Shown here piece by piece: positions 1 to 8,648 of a DNA stretch of 44,937 bases (positions are counted from its first letter, which is position 1; each line of letters begins with the position of its first letter). Below the pieces are notes generated by a model. The model worked only from the letters and a program-made list of their open reading frames with translations, was not told the origin of the DNA and ran no database searches. A program made the translations under genes and the position numbers. The DNA is from Gammaproteobacteria bacterium (GTDB lineage: Bacteria; Pseudomonadota; Gammaproteobacteria; Legionellales; Legionellaceae): NCBI GenBank assembly GCA_022600515.1, contig JAHZKG010000083.1:1-44937 (forward strand). Direction: 5' to 3'.

Positions 1-55
1 TATCAATCAAGACGTCTCTTAGAATCACGCCAGGATGTAATGGTTTATGTATCAT
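1..55 (-). CDS. higA: HigA-type antitoxin, N-terminal fragment
   Basis: Only the first 18 codons lie in the window (MIHKPLHPGVILRDVLID); the gene runs off the left edge. The H-P-G-x-(I/V)-L pattern is the usual opening of HigA/VapI-family XRE antitoxins, which bind and neutralise a HigB RNase and repress their own promoter through a helix-turn-helix domain. An AGGAG ribosome binding site sits 7 nt before the ATG. It follows the toxin gene by about 30 nt, the normal toxin-first higBA order. The toxin gene is broken here, so this antitoxin may now lack its partner. The helix-turn-helix itself is outside the window. Confidence 0.75.
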   Translation of the reverse strand, partial: MIHKPLHPGVILRDVLID

Positions 56-83
56 AATAAATCGTCTCCTTTGAATGTTCACG

Positions 84-362
84 TTAATGATAATCCAAAT
101 AGCTCACAAAAATAGCATTTACACCTTCAAACCCATAAATAACACGCCAGTTTCCGTTCACTGTTATCGAGTAATAGCCTTTATAATTTCCTTTTAATTT
201 GTGAAACCGCATTCCTGGTAAATTCATGTCTTCTGGTTGAGAGGCTGCACCGAGTAACTGTAAAAGAATCTATAATTTATTTTTATGCTTAACCTGAATG
301 CCAGAAGTTATACCCTCCTGAAAAAACAAACGTAATCCTTTATGCTTCCAACTCTTTATCAT
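84..362 (-). pseudogene. higB: HigB toxin (RelE/ParE-like), interrupted by an amber codon
   Basis: The frame gives a 92-residue HigB: it begins MIKSWKHKGLRLFF, continues through TSGIQVKHKNKL, and ends with PEDMNLPGMRFHKLKG and YSITVNGNWRVIY, all hallmarks of the HigB/YoeB-like mRNA interferase fold. Codon 31 is TAG (positions 270-272), just after KHKNKL, so the ribosome would release a 30-residue stub lacking the active core. The rest of the frame is undamaged, which suggests recent inactivation. Reinitiation at the internal Met of DMNLPG could give only a partial domain. I call it a pseudogene because no readthrough signal is visible and other genes here use TAG/TAA/TGA normally. Confidence 0.85.
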
Positions 363-446
363 CTGTATAGTGCAGCGTAACGATTAACGAAATTCAAACA
401 CTTGTGCACACTAGATTCACAGGGCCCGAGGTGTTTTTCATTTTTC

Positions 447-1907
447 TCACGATGCAACAAAGCAACTGCTGTATTCTTCCTCAGGGGTTTCTTCTTTGCT
501 GCCTGTAATACCTGCCGATGCATTGCTTTTTTCCTGCACTACTTCCCAAGGCAATGGATTAGATGGCTGTGCTACCGGTCTCTCCATCATTAATGCGTTT
601 AACTTGGTAACAATAATCAGTGTAAGCGCGCTTAAACTGCAAAGCGCAAAATAACCAGTGCTTATGGGGTTTAATATAAATCCTACTACGCTAGCAGCAC
701 CCCATATTAACGGCGCAAAGGCGGTTCGGGGATGCCGAAGCATCACGTTAGGTGGAGCAAGTCGGGCACTTTGAATGGCATTAAGTAAGCCTGAATCCAT
801 ACTGCTGGCTTTGTAGATAGGAAACAAGGTACGACTCATATAAGCCGCGCCCATGCCTGCATGAACTTTCGTATCCGTGAACAATGCTTGCGCCGTTTCT
901 TTTTGAGCAAGGTTTCTCAATGCCTCTTGATACGCTTCATTATGTTGAGGTTGTGGCTGTTCAGCGATTAATTTCGCCGCATGATTGGCGGCAATGAGTC
1001 CTGCATTAAGCGCACGAAAATAAGGCACGCCCATAGCAGCATCGCCAACCAACAAACAAGTTTTATCATTGGTTTCGGTAACAAAGTGCTTGCTGGAATA
1101 AATAGGCAAGGCAACAGCTGCTATTTTTTCACTATCCAGCACAAACGCTTCATGTGCAGCATGGCGTCTTGCTGCAAGCCACACTCTTATGCTGTTTGAT
1201 AATTGATAAGATTTATTTGATTGTTTGGAATCAATATCCATCAGTCCCAAACGCTGTCCAGGGCCATTATTTAACGAACAAATTTCGTTATAGGTCGCTT
1301 CATCAACAAAGAAAAATAATGAAACAGGGGTTTCTCCATCTTTTAACTTGCCTATGTTTTCACGAATAAAATGACCACACTGACCATGTACGGCAAAGTA
1401 ATCATAAAGACCTAGCGGTTTAGTAGGCCCTTTTGTTTTATATTTTACTTCAATAATATATTGTAGATTAACGTCTTTTTCTTTTTCATCATTAAAAATT
1501 TCTCGGCGCACTAGGCTTTTGGCACCATCACTCCCAACAATAAATTGAGCCTTGGGCGCTTGTTGCATTAAATCAGCTACAGAGGTTATATGCTCATGAA
1601 CCACTTGAATACCGAGCTGTTTTGCAAAAGTTAATAACGAGGTTTCAATCGTAGAAGTAGGCACCATGCCACACAACGGTTTTAGTAGTGCTTGAAATTC
1701 CGCATCAGGATGAGCACCATGATAGGAGGCTTTATCAATTATTAAAATGTGGTGCCTAAGGTATGTTTGATGTCGCTCAAGCATGACAATATTAAGACTT
1801 GGGTTTTTTAATTTTGCTTGAATGGCCGTATACAAACCAACCGGGCCCGCACCAACAAAAAGAACACCCGCATGATGTATTAAATCAGTATTACTCATAT
1901 CAGCCAT
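447..1907 (-). CDS. FAD-dependent monooxygenase-like protein with membrane tail
   Basis: A PHBH-fold flavoprotein of 486 residues. The dinucleotide-binding GAGPVG (residues 19-24) is followed by the acidic residue E44 that ends the second strand, then a GSDGAKSLVR motif (about 125-134) and the FAD-ribityl motif LLVGDAAMG (about 286-293). These define the aromatic hydroxylase/squalene epoxidase superfamily. Residues about 395-412 and 417-433 are two hydrophobic segments that would anchor the protein in a membrane, as in squalene epoxidases. The last 20 residues contain KEETPEEEYSS, a glutamate block like those in C-terminal signals of Dot/Icm substrates. The substrate is unknown. No good Shine-Dalgarno precedes either ATG (residue 1 or 4). 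It could be an endogenous hydroxylase or a translocated one. Confidence 0.75.
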   Translation of the reverse strand: MADMSNTDLIHHAGVLFVGAGPVGLYTAIQAKLKNPSLNIVMLERHQTYLRHHILIIDKASYHGAHPDAEFQALLKPLCGMVPTSTIETSLLTFAKQLGIQVVHEHITSVADLMQQAPKAQFIVGSDGAKSLVRREIFNDEKEKDVNLQYIIEVKYKTKGPTKPLGLYDYFAVHGQCGHFIRENIGKLKDGETPVSLFFFVDEATYNEICSLNNGPGQRLGLMDIDSKQSNKSYQLSNSIRVWLAARRHAAHEAFVLDSEKIAAVALPIYSSKHFVTETNDKTCLLVGDAAMGVPYFRALNAGLIAANHAAKLIAEQPQPQHNEAYQEALRNLAQKETAQALFTDTKVHAGMGAAYMSRTLFPIYKASSMDSGLLNAIQSARLAPPNVMLRHPRTAFAPLIWGAASVVGFILNPISTGYFALCSLSALTLIIVTKLNALMMERPVAQPSNPLPWEVVQEKSNASAGITGSKEETPEEEYSSCFVAS

Positions 1908-2121
1908 ATTAGTTATATTAATTATATTTAATCATAAATAATTTATTAAAGGACTAATATTGTGACTATTTGTTTATTTTTAGTCAACTCATCTCACTGC
2001 GGAGGTAATCTAAAAAGAACAATCATATGAATTAAATTACAAAACAGCCTAAAACTGTCTATGCAATTTAAAAATTATTTACTACTATTACATAAAAATA
2101 CACAGTGCTAGACAATACATT

Positions 2122-3369
2122 ATGCTCGATACTTTCAAGAAAACACTTTCACCGCTTTTAAGCCTCTTTATATTTGCGCTGTGTAGTGGATTTTTTCTGA
2201 CTTTGCTCTCACTGGCAATGCATGAACATAATGAATCCCCCATTCTCATCGGCACCATGACCGCAGCATTTTATGCAGGGCTCGTTTTTGGTTCGTTTAA
2301 AATAGAACCGTTTATTATTCGCGTCGGCCATATTCGTGCTTTTTCCGCACTCGCATCTGCATTAGCCGTTATGAGTTTACTGCACGGCATTTTCTATAAC
2401 ATCCCCCTTTGGCTTGTGCTTCGTTTTCTCACAGGCTTTGGAACCACCGGTATTTTTCTTGTCATTGAAAGCTGGCTCTTATCTAATAGCACATATGCCA
2501 CACGAGGACGTGTTATATCACTTTATATGATTACGTTTTATGCCTCTGAGGCGCTTGGGCAGCTCTTAATTAACTTCGGCGAACCCAATGATTTATTACT
2601 CTATGGCATTGCCACCATTCTCTGCTCGCTCTCAGTGATTCCACTCACTATTACACGCGCCCCCATGCCACAGCTTACCGATACCGCACCCATGAAATTA
2701 AGCACACTATACAGTAAAGCAACCTCTGCGTTTTTTGGGTGCTTTTTTGCAGGCATGGTCTTAAGTGCTGCTTACGGGCTGCTTCCTATACTCTTTGAAG
2801 AAATCTATGATGATACGTCTCACATATCTATCATGATGTTTTGTCTTATTTTTGGGGGTATGCTGCTCCAATATCCTGTTGGGAAATGCTCTGATTTATT
2901 CGACCGACGACTGGTTGTCATTATCGTTTCTATTGCTGCCATTGTTGCAGCCGTCACCCTGATGCAAAATATGAGCTCCCATATTACAGCGCTTGTTTTA
3001 ATTCTTTTTTTTGGTGGCTTTGCAACAACCATTTATCCTATTTGTATCAGCTATGCCTGTGATAAATTAGATGACAAAGATATCTTATCAGGCACGCGCG
3101 GCTTATTACTCGCCTACAGCTTAGGCTCAACGGTAGGCCCCTTTGTGGCATCGCTTTTTATGCACAGCGAACACGAAACCGCTTTATTTGTTTATTTTAT
3201 TCTTATTTTTGCATTAACAACGTTACTTTTTATTATTCAAAAAATAAAAAATCCAAGCCCTCCGCAAGAAGAGCCGTTCCAGGTTATGCGGCATACCTCC
3301 TCAATCATCACGCCAGTAAATCCGAGCACAGACTCAGATTCGTCTCATGAAACATCAGACTCAGCTTGA
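2122..3369 (+). CDS. MFS transporter, YcaD-like
   Basis: An integral membrane protein of 415 residues with about 12 hydrophobic segments in two halves. The first half carries RFLTGFGTTGIFLVIESWLL followed by RGRVISLYM and an ALGQLL stretch, which fits the YcaD/YfcJ-like branch of the major facilitator superfamily (E-S/G-W-L then R-G-R). Substrates in this branch are poorly known, so none is assigned. The C-terminal 35 residues are cytoplasmic, rich in Ser/Thr/Pro and acidic (STDSDSSHETSDSA). No ribosome binding site is obvious before the ATG; the upstream 200 nt are AT-rich. ispB follows 71 nt later on the same strand. Confidence 0.85.
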   Translation: MLDTFKKTLSPLLSLFIFALCSGFFLTLLSLAMHEHNESPILIGTMTAAFYAGLVFGSFKIEPFIIRVGHIRAFSALASALAVMSLLHGIFYNIPLWLVLRFLTGFGTTGIFLVIESWLLSNSTYATRGRVISLYMITFYASEALGQLLINFGEPNDLLLYGIATILCSLSVIPLTITRAPMPQLTDTAPMKLSTLYSKATSAFFGCFFAGMVLSAAYGLLPILFEEIYDDTSHISIMMFCLIFGGMLLQYPVGKCSDLFDRRLVVIIVSIAAIVAAVTLMQNMSSHITALVLILFFGGFATTIYPICISYACDKLDDKDILSGTRGLLLAYSLGSTVGPFVASLFMHSEHETALFVYFILIFALTTLLFIIQKIKNPSPPQEEPFQVMRHTSSIITPVNPSTDSDSSHETSDSA

Positions 3370-3440
3370 CATCAAATCACTGCCCCCTTAGGATCTAGCC
3401 TCCACATTTTATCACGCGTTAAGCCTCAGGAATTTTTTGC

Positions 3441-4406
3441 ATGATCGACAATTTACGTACCTTGGTTCGTGATGATCTAAGTGCTGTTCACACCCTCATT
3501 ACAGAAAGCGTTCAATCTGAAATAAGCCTTCTTAATAATCTAATCGATCACATCATGCAAGCGGGTGGAAAACAATTGCGCCCGCTTATATTACTCCTCT
3601 CAAGCCATGCTGTAGGTTACAAAGGAAAAAATCACATCACCCTTGCTGCCATGATTGAGCTTTTCCATACAGCAACGTTACTCCATGATGATGTTATAGA
3701 TGACTCCGCACTACGACGGGGACGTAAAACAGCCAATAATATTTGGGGAAGCAAAGCCAGTATTTTAGTGGGTGACTATTTACTGGCCCAGTATATGCAA
3801 CTCATGATTCGCGTTGGCAATTTAAAAATCATGCGCATTCTTGCTGACATGACACAGAAAATCGGTCGAGGAGAAATCAAACAGCTATCCAGTAAAAATA
3901 ATCCTTTTCTTACCACCGAATCTTATTTTGAGATCATCGAGGCAAAAACATCGGTTTTATTTGCAGCCTCTTCTCGTCTTGGAGCACTTGTTAACGACGC
4001 TGATGATGCAACTGAACAAGCCTTACATGCTTATGGCTTACACCTTGGTAATGCCTTTCAACTCATTGATGATGCACTTGATTACAGCTCGGATGCAGAA
4101 ACCATAGGGAAAAACATTGGAGATGATTTAGCTGACGGCAAAGCAACCATGCCGGTTTTATACGCACTTCAGCAGGGAAGCCCTGAACAACAAAGTCAAA
4201 TTCGGCAAGGCTTAACACAAGCTTCGCTTGAATTTCTTCCTGATATTTTAAACGTTATTAAAGCAACCTATGCCATTGAATATACCAAAGGCCTTGCAGA
4301 AAAAGAAGTGCAGCAAGCCATTGCTTGCTTGGATATTCTACCTGACTCCGTGTATAAAAAAGCATTGGCTGATTTGGCTCAATACGCTATTTCACGGAGC
4401 TATTAG
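3441..4406 (+). CDS. ispB: Octaprenyl diphosphate synthase
   Basis: A trans-polyprenyl diphosphate synthase of 321 residues, close to E. coli IspB. It elongates farnesyl diphosphate with isopentenyl diphosphate to make the ubiquinone/menaquinone side chain. The first aspartate-rich motif is LLHDDVIDDSALRRGR (DDVIDD at 83-88) and the second is QLIDDALDY (about 207-215); both bind Mg-diphosphate. GKQLRP (43-48) is the substrate diphosphate site. AGGAA lies 9 nt before the ATG. The 3' end overlaps the convergent AhpD-like gene by 20 bp. Note that rplU/rpmA, which often sit beside ispB in gammaproteobacteria, are absent here. Confidence 0.93.
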   Translation: MIDNLRTLVRDDLSAVHTLITESVQSEISLLNNLIDHIMQAGGKQLRPLILLLSSHAVGYKGKNHITLAAMIELFHTATLLHDDVIDDSALRRGRKTANNIWGSKASILVGDYLLAQYMQLMIRVGNLKIMRILADMTQKIGRGEIKQLSSKNNPFLTTESYFEIIEAKTSVLFAASSRLGALVNDADDATEQALHAYGLHLGNAFQLIDDALDYSSDAETIGKNIGDDLADGKATMPVLYALQQGSPEQQSQIRQGLTQASLEFLPDILNVIKATYAIEYTKGLAEKEVQQAIACLDILPDSVYKKALADLAQYAISRSY

Positions 4407-4959
4407 AAGGCACTGAGATAACGTTACATAGGCCTTGAGGCACAATAGCCAGTGCGCTATTAAACTTGCTTGACATATTTTGAAATGCGATAAGTGCCGT
4501 TAATTCTACGATCTCATCTGAATTGAAATGCTGATTTAAAGCATGAAAACACGCATCATCAACGGCTAATTGGGTATTCGTCATTTTTTCTGCGTAACGA
4601 AGTGCTGTTTTTTCTAACGCTGAATATAAATCCGAAGACTCCCATTCAAGTAGATGCTGTATTTTTTCTTCTGAATGTGTGCGTTTCATTAGGTTTGCTG
4701 AGTTTAAATCCACACAAAATTCGCAGCCATTTATTTGTGATACACGCACACTAATTAACGAACGAAGTGCCGGAGAAATAGGTGATTTTTTTCTGTCTAA
4801 AAAACCATAAACACTCGCAACCAAAATAAACAACGTGGGCACCATGGCCCACACTTTTGCAGGCTCAAGATGCTGGCCATACTTCCTTTTTTGATTCCAA
4901 AAAAAAGGCTTTAAATACCATGCTGTTTTTCCAACACATTGCTTTGATAAACGCATCAC
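4387..4959 (-). CDS. Carboxymuconolactone decarboxylase (AhpD-like) family protein
   Basis: A helical protein of 190 residues with the AhpD/CMD core: RVSQINGCEFCVDLN followed by ALRYAEKMT and an IVELTALIAFQNM stretch. The CEFC dithiol is the peroxidase/disulfide pair of AhpD-like proteins; the usual His a few residues after the second Cys is replaced by Asn, so peroxidase-type activity is not certain. An AAGGA site lies 9 nt before the ATG. It sits 34 nt downstream of the Old Yellow Enzyme gene on the same strand, so the pair may be a small redox or detoxification operon. This is a family-level assignment; no substrate is implied. Confidence 0.8.
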   Translation of the reverse strand: MMRLSKQCVGKTAWYLKPFFWNQKRKYGQHLEPAKVWAMVPTLFILVASVYGFLDRKKSPISPALRSLISVRVSQINGCEFCVDLNSANLMKRTHSEEKIQHLLEWESSDLYSALEKTALRYAEKMTNTQLAVDDACFHALNQHFNSDEIVELTALIAFQNMSSKFNSALAIVPQGLCNVISVPSNSSVK

Positions 4960-4993
4960 TTAAGTCCTTTTTTTCTTGTTGGCCTAAGCATAT

Positions 4994-6085
4994 TTATAGC
5001 GCGGGGTAATCTGTATAGCCCTGCTCACCACCAGCATACAACGACGATTGCTCAGGCACATTAAGCGGTACATTTTGTTTAAATCGCTCAGCCAAATCTG
5101 GGTTTGCAATATACGGTTTTCCAAAAGCCACTAAGTCAGCATAGCCACTCTCAATCGCTTTCATCGCCATTGCACGTGTATACCCATTATTTACCATCCA
5201 TGCACCATCAAACGTCTCTCGCAAGGCATAAAAATCAAATCCTTGCGCATCTCGCTCCCCCCCTGTTTCACCTTCAATAACATGCACATATGCAAGCTTT
5301 AATCGGCTTAACTCTTGAATCAATGGAAAATAAATTCTCTCAGGCGCGCTATCGCGTGCGTCGCCTTTATGGGTCACAGGGGAAATTCTAATGCCGGTAC
5401 GACTCGCACCAATGGCTGAAACAATGGCCTCAACCACCTCAAAAGCAAAACGTAAACGCTTTTGAACCGAGCCACCATACGCATCCTTGCGATGATTTGA
5501 AACATCACTCATAAACTGATGAATTAAATAGCCGTTGGCTGCATGAATTTCAACCCCATCAAACCCGGCCTCTATCGCATGCTTTGCTGCTTGCTGATAC
5601 GCTTCTACCGTTGCATGAATCTCATCCAGCAGCAGCGCCCGTGGCATGCCAACGGCAGAAAACCCACCGTCTTCAATAAATGTCTGTAAGCCTTTCGGTT
5701 TAATTGCGGAAGGCGCAACCGGTGCAAAGCCTCCCATTTGAATCGAGGGATGCGACACACGACCCACATGCCAAAGCTGTGCAAATATCAGGCCACCTTT
5801 GGCATGTACAGCATCCGTGACCAAGCGCCAGCCTTTAATTTGTGCGGCTGAATAAATGCCAGGCGTCCAAGCATAGCCTTTACCTGCCTGTGATATTTGA
5901 GTTGCTTCAGAAATAATAAGCGCCGCACTTGCTCGCTGTGCATAATACTCAGCATTTAATGTATGGGGTACATCTGTACCAGCTGTTGCACGGCACCGTG
6001 TAAGCGGTGCCATGACGACACGATTATTTAATTTTAGTCCCTGTAAATCAAACGATTGAAACAATAAGTTTGATTCAATACTCAT
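4994..6085 (-). CDS. Old Yellow Enzyme family NADH:flavin oxidoreductase (NemA-like)
   Basis: A 363-residue FMN-dependent TIM-barrel ene-reductase. Diagnostic segments are RVVMAPLTRCRA near the N terminus, AQLWHVGRVSHP, the FDGVEIHAANGYLIHQF active-site strand (His-Ala-Ala-Asn for H-x-x-N), and YGGS. Family members reduce activated C=C bonds, N-ethylmaleimide and nitro compounds using NAD(P)H. I place the start at the ATG of MSIESNLLF because GGAG lies 7 nt upstream; an earlier in-frame ATG 18 nt upstream would put that GGAG inside the coding region. It is probably cotranscribed with the AhpD-like gene that follows. Confidence 0.9.
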   Translation of the reverse strand: MSIESNLLFQSFDLQGLKLNNRVVMAPLTRCRATAGTDVPHTLNAEYYAQRASAALIISEATQISQAGKGYAWTPGIYSAAQIKGWRLVTDAVHAKGGLIFAQLWHVGRVSHPSIQMGGFAPVAPSAIKPKGLQTFIEDGGFSAVGMPRALLLDEIHATVEAYQQAAKHAIEAGFDGVEIHAANGYLIHQFMSDVSNHRKDAYGGSVQKRLRFAFEVVEAIVSAIGASRTGIRISPVTHKGDARDSAPERIYFPLIQELSRLKLAYVHVIEGETGGERDAQGFDFYALRETFDGAWMVNNGYTRAMAMKAIESGYADLVAFGKPYIANPDLAERFKQNVPLNVPEQSSLYAGGEQGYTDYPAL

Positions 6086-6137
6086 GATGCATCTCCATAT
6101 CAATACAAAAGATCAAATAAAATATCAAATAAAAATA

Positions 6138-7226
6138 TTAGACATTAAATAAGAAATGTACTACATCTCCATCGTGCATTACATACGTTTTACCTTCAAG
6201 GCGTAATTTACCGGCTGCCTTCGCACCTTGTTCTCCTTTACAGGAAATAAAATCGTCATATGCCATGACTTCTGCACGAATAAAACCTTTTTGAAAATCA
6301 GTATGAATTACACCTGCAGCTTCAGGCGCTGTCGCACCGACAGGAATCGTCCAGGCTCGTACTTCACGAACCCCTGCCGTAAAATAAGTTTCAAGCCCTA
6401 AAAGCGCATAAGCTGAACGAATCACTTGATTTAAACCAGGCTCTTCTAGCCCTAAATCCGCCATAAATTCAGTACGCTCAGCATCATCTAGCTCTGATAA
6501 CGCCGCTTCTGTTTCAAGCGACAAAGGTAAGATACCTGCGCCTTCTTGCTCTGCAAGCGCACGCACTTTAAGCAGCGCGTCACTTTCTGTTGCATCATCA
6601 TCAATATTAGCAATATATAAAATAGGTTTTGCAGTCAGTAATCCGTATCGCTTACAAATAGGGCTTACTTCTTCAAAATTAGATAAAGTTCTAACCTGCT
6701 CACCGGCTTCTAAGTGTATTTTAATTACTTCAAGCAATTCTTTATCTTTTAATGCATCTTTATCACCGCTCTTGCTGTTTTTAGCTGCTTTTTGATGTGC
6801 TTTTTCAACGGTATCAAGATCAGCAAGTGCAAGTTCGGTATTAATGGTTTCAATATCACTTAGCGGATCGATTTTACCCTGCACATGCACCACGTTTTCT
6901 TGCTCAAAACAACGCACCACATGCAAAATTGCATCTGTCTCACGAATATTAGCTAAAAATTTATTCCCCAGCCCTTCTCCTCTGGCAGCCCCTTCTACAA
7001 GCCCTGCAATATCAACAAACTCCATCGCTGCAGGTATGACACGTTCAGGAGAAACAATCGCTGAAATCTTATCAATTCGTGTATCCGGCACGGTGACCAT
7101 TCCTACGTGCGGATCAATCGTGCAAAAAGGATAATTTGAGGCTTCAATACCCGCCTTGGTTAAGGCATTAAATAAAGTTGATTTCCCAACATTCGGCAAG
7201 CCGACAATGCCGCATTGTACACCCAT
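6138..7226 (-). CDS. ychF: Redox-regulated ATPase YchF (Obg family)
   Basis: An OLA1/YchF P-loop protein of 362 residues, the family's standard length (E. coli 363). The Walker A is GLPNVGKST, switch II is [17 protein letters not shown], and the usual NKxD guanine-specificity motif is replaced by a NIDD-type segment (YIANIDDD), which is why YchF prefers ATP. The C-terminal TGS-like domain ends with the characteristic [14 protein letters not shown]. YchF acts on ribosomes and in stress responses. It starts 3 nt after pth, and the rplY-pth-ychF order is the conserved one in gammaproteobacteria. Confidence 0.96.
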   Translation of the reverse strand: MGVQCGIVGLPNVGKSTLFNALTKAGIEASNYPFCTIDPHVGMVTVPDTRIDKISAIVSPERVIPAAMEFVDIAGLVEGAARGEGLGNKFLANIRETDAILHVVRCFEQENVVHVQGKIDPLSDIETINTELALADLDTVEKAHQKAAKNSKSGDKDALKDKELLEVIKIHLEAGEQVRTLSNFEEVSPICKRYGLLTAKPILYIANIDDDATESDALLKVRALAEQEGAGILPLSLETEAALSELDDAERTEFMADLGLEEPGLNQVIRSAYALLGLETYFTAGVREVRAWTIPVGATAPEAAGVIHTDFQKGFIRAEVMAYDDFISCKGEQGAKAAGKLRLEGKTYVMHDGDVVHFLFNV

Positions 7227-7229
7227 GAC

Positions 7230-7826
7230 TTATTCCTCTTTTTTTTCGATTGCTTGCTTTGTATGTAAGGTTGTTTTCGCTGCTGAAAATTGCGCTAGAA
7301 TAACATCGGGCATGACGTCTATCGCGCGGTCAATTGCCCTGTTCATTTTTTGCCTATCATCTACCGATGGCTTGCCTAACACATAATCATGCACTAAGTC
7401 TTTATGCCCCGGATGCCCTATACCTAAACGCAAGCGATGAAAATTTGCCCCACCTGCATGTGCGATTAAATCACGCAGACCATTGTGTCCACCATGTCCG
7501 CCGCCTGTTTTAAGGCGAGCCTCGCCAATTGGCAAATCAAGTTCATCATGCGCAACCAAAATAGCTTCTGGTTCAATTCGATAAAATTGAGATAATGCAC
7601 GCACTGAACGTCCTGACTGGTTCATCCAGGTATTCGGTAATAAAATATAAAATGGCTGTCCATTGAGATCCGCTGATGCGAACTCACCATGAAAGGTTTT
7701 ATGAAGACGAAACGTAGCACCTAGGTGCTCGGCTAATGCACGGGCAAACCATCCGCCGGCATTATGCCGGGTGCGCTCGTAAGAGGCACCCGGATTTTGT
7801 AATCCAACAACAAGCTTAATTGCCAT
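7230..7826 (-). CDS. pth: Peptidyl-tRNA hydrolase
   Basis: A cytoplasmic esterase of 198 residues that recycles peptidyl-tRNA dropped from ribosomes. The catalytic and substrate residues of bacterial Pth are all visible: Asn11 in LQNPG, His21 in TRHNAGGW, the aspartate in AHDELDLPIG, and the GGGHGGHNGLRD loop. The protein ends in a Lys/Glu-rich tail (AIEKKEE). It lies 14 nt downstream of rplY and 3 nt upstream of ychF, so the three genes are almost certainly one transcript. Confidence 0.96.
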   Translation of the reverse strand: MAIKLVVGLQNPGASYERTRHNAGGWFARALAEHLGATFRLHKTFHGEFASADLNGQPFYILLPNTWMNQSGRSVRALSQFYRIEPEAILVAHDELDLPIGEARLKTGGGHGGHNGLRDLIAHAGGANFHRLRLGIGHPGHKDLVHDYVLGKPSVDDRQKMNRAIDRAIDVMPDVILAQFSAAKTTLHTKQAIEKKEE

Positions 7827-7840
7827 AAAGCACTCAGCTC

Positions 7841-8542
7841 TTATTCAGCTGCTGGTTTATCTTGTGTGTCGTCTTTTTTAGCTTCTTCTGTATCTGCTCC
7901 AGCTTCACTGGTTTCTCCTTCAGCATCTTCTTCTGCTTCAACTTCAGGCTCTTCTTCAATCACTACACGTGGTTCATGAACACTCACAACAGGATGGTCA
8001 TGATCACCTTCAGTTGGGTCAATAGATAAGACAACGCCTTTAGGTAATTTCAGCTCAGATAAATGCATCACTTGGTCCATTTCAAACCCAGCTAAATCTA
8101 CTTCAATAAACTCAGGCAAATGACGCGCTTCACAACGCACTTCAATTTCTGTCATGGTGTGATTCACAACCCCAGACGCTTTAACACCAGGTGATTTATC
8201 TTCGTTTACAAAATGAACAGGTACAGTTTTAACCAATACATCTTTCGATGATACACGCTGTAAATCCATATGCAAAATAATAGATTTATATGGATGACGT
8301 TGAATATCTTTTAAAATAACACGCTCTTTTTTACCTTCAATCGCCACTTCAAATACACTTGAATAAAAACGCTCAGACTCTAAAATTTTCTGTATATGGC
8401 GTTGTAAAAATTGAATGGCTTGTGATGGCTTACTTCCACCATAAATCACTGCAGGTACTTTACCATCTAAACGACGCAGGCGGCGGCTCGCACCCTTCCC
8501 AATTAGCGCTCGTGTTTCAGCTTCCAACATAATCTCTGACAT
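7841..8542 (-). CDS. rplY: Large ribosomal subunit protein bL25 (CTC type)
   Basis: A 233-residue long-form L25/general stress protein Ctc that binds 5S rRNA. The N-terminal L25 domain has TRALIGKGASRRLRR and PAVIYGG, and a second beta domain follows with LPEFIEVDLAGFEM and LSELKLPKGV. The last 50 or so residues are a low-complexity tail of Glu, Asp and Ala, much more acidic than the RNA-binding part. E. coli has only the 94-residue domain; the long form is common in many other proteobacteria. It heads the rplY-pth-ychF operon and is read divergently from nothing: uvrA lies upstream on the same strand. Confidence 0.93.
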   Translation of the reverse strand: MSEIMLEAETRALIGKGASRRLRRLDGKVPAVIYGGSKPSQAIQFLQRHIQKILESERFYSSVFEVAIEGKKERVILKDIQRHPYKSIILHMDLQRVSSKDVLVKTVPVHFVNEDKSPGVKASGVVNHTMTEIEVRCEARHLPEFIEVDLAGFEMDQVMHLSELKLPKGVVLSIDPTEGDHDHPVVSVHEPRVVIEEEPEVEAEEDAEGETSEAGADTEEAKKDDTQDKPAAE

Positions 8543-8567
8543 GCGTCATCTCCAAAAAAATTAAATG

Positions 8568-8590
8568 CTTTATCTTGCGACCAGATAAAG
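8568..8590 (-). promoter_or_regulatory. Hairpin in the rplY leader
   Basis: A perfect 8-bp stem, CTTTATCT/AGATAAAG, with a 7-nt loop lies about 25 nt before the rplY start codon. On the transcribed strand it is followed by an A/T-rich stretch with a run of seven T that merges into the GGAG ribosome binding site. A TATACT that could be the -10 hexamer lies about 40 nt further upstream, so the hairpin would sit in the 5' leader. It could modulate rplY expression or be a weak attenuator. That role is inference. Confidence 0.4.
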
Positions 8591-8648
8591 GCTCTCTTGA
8601 CTCTAAATAGAAAAGAGGCAGCGCAGTATACACCACTTTTAAAGCCAA

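Noticed and set aside
270..272. Amber recoding (programmed readthrough) in higB and the island pseudogenes
   Set aside because: No recoding signal is seen, all three stop codons are used normally at the ends of intact genes, and the other breaks include an insertion.
1908..1960. Tandem TTAATAT-like repeats before the FAD monooxygenase gene, possible PmrA box
   Set aside because: The region is nearly all A and T, spacing is 9-10 rather than 11 bp, and such matches are expected by chance.
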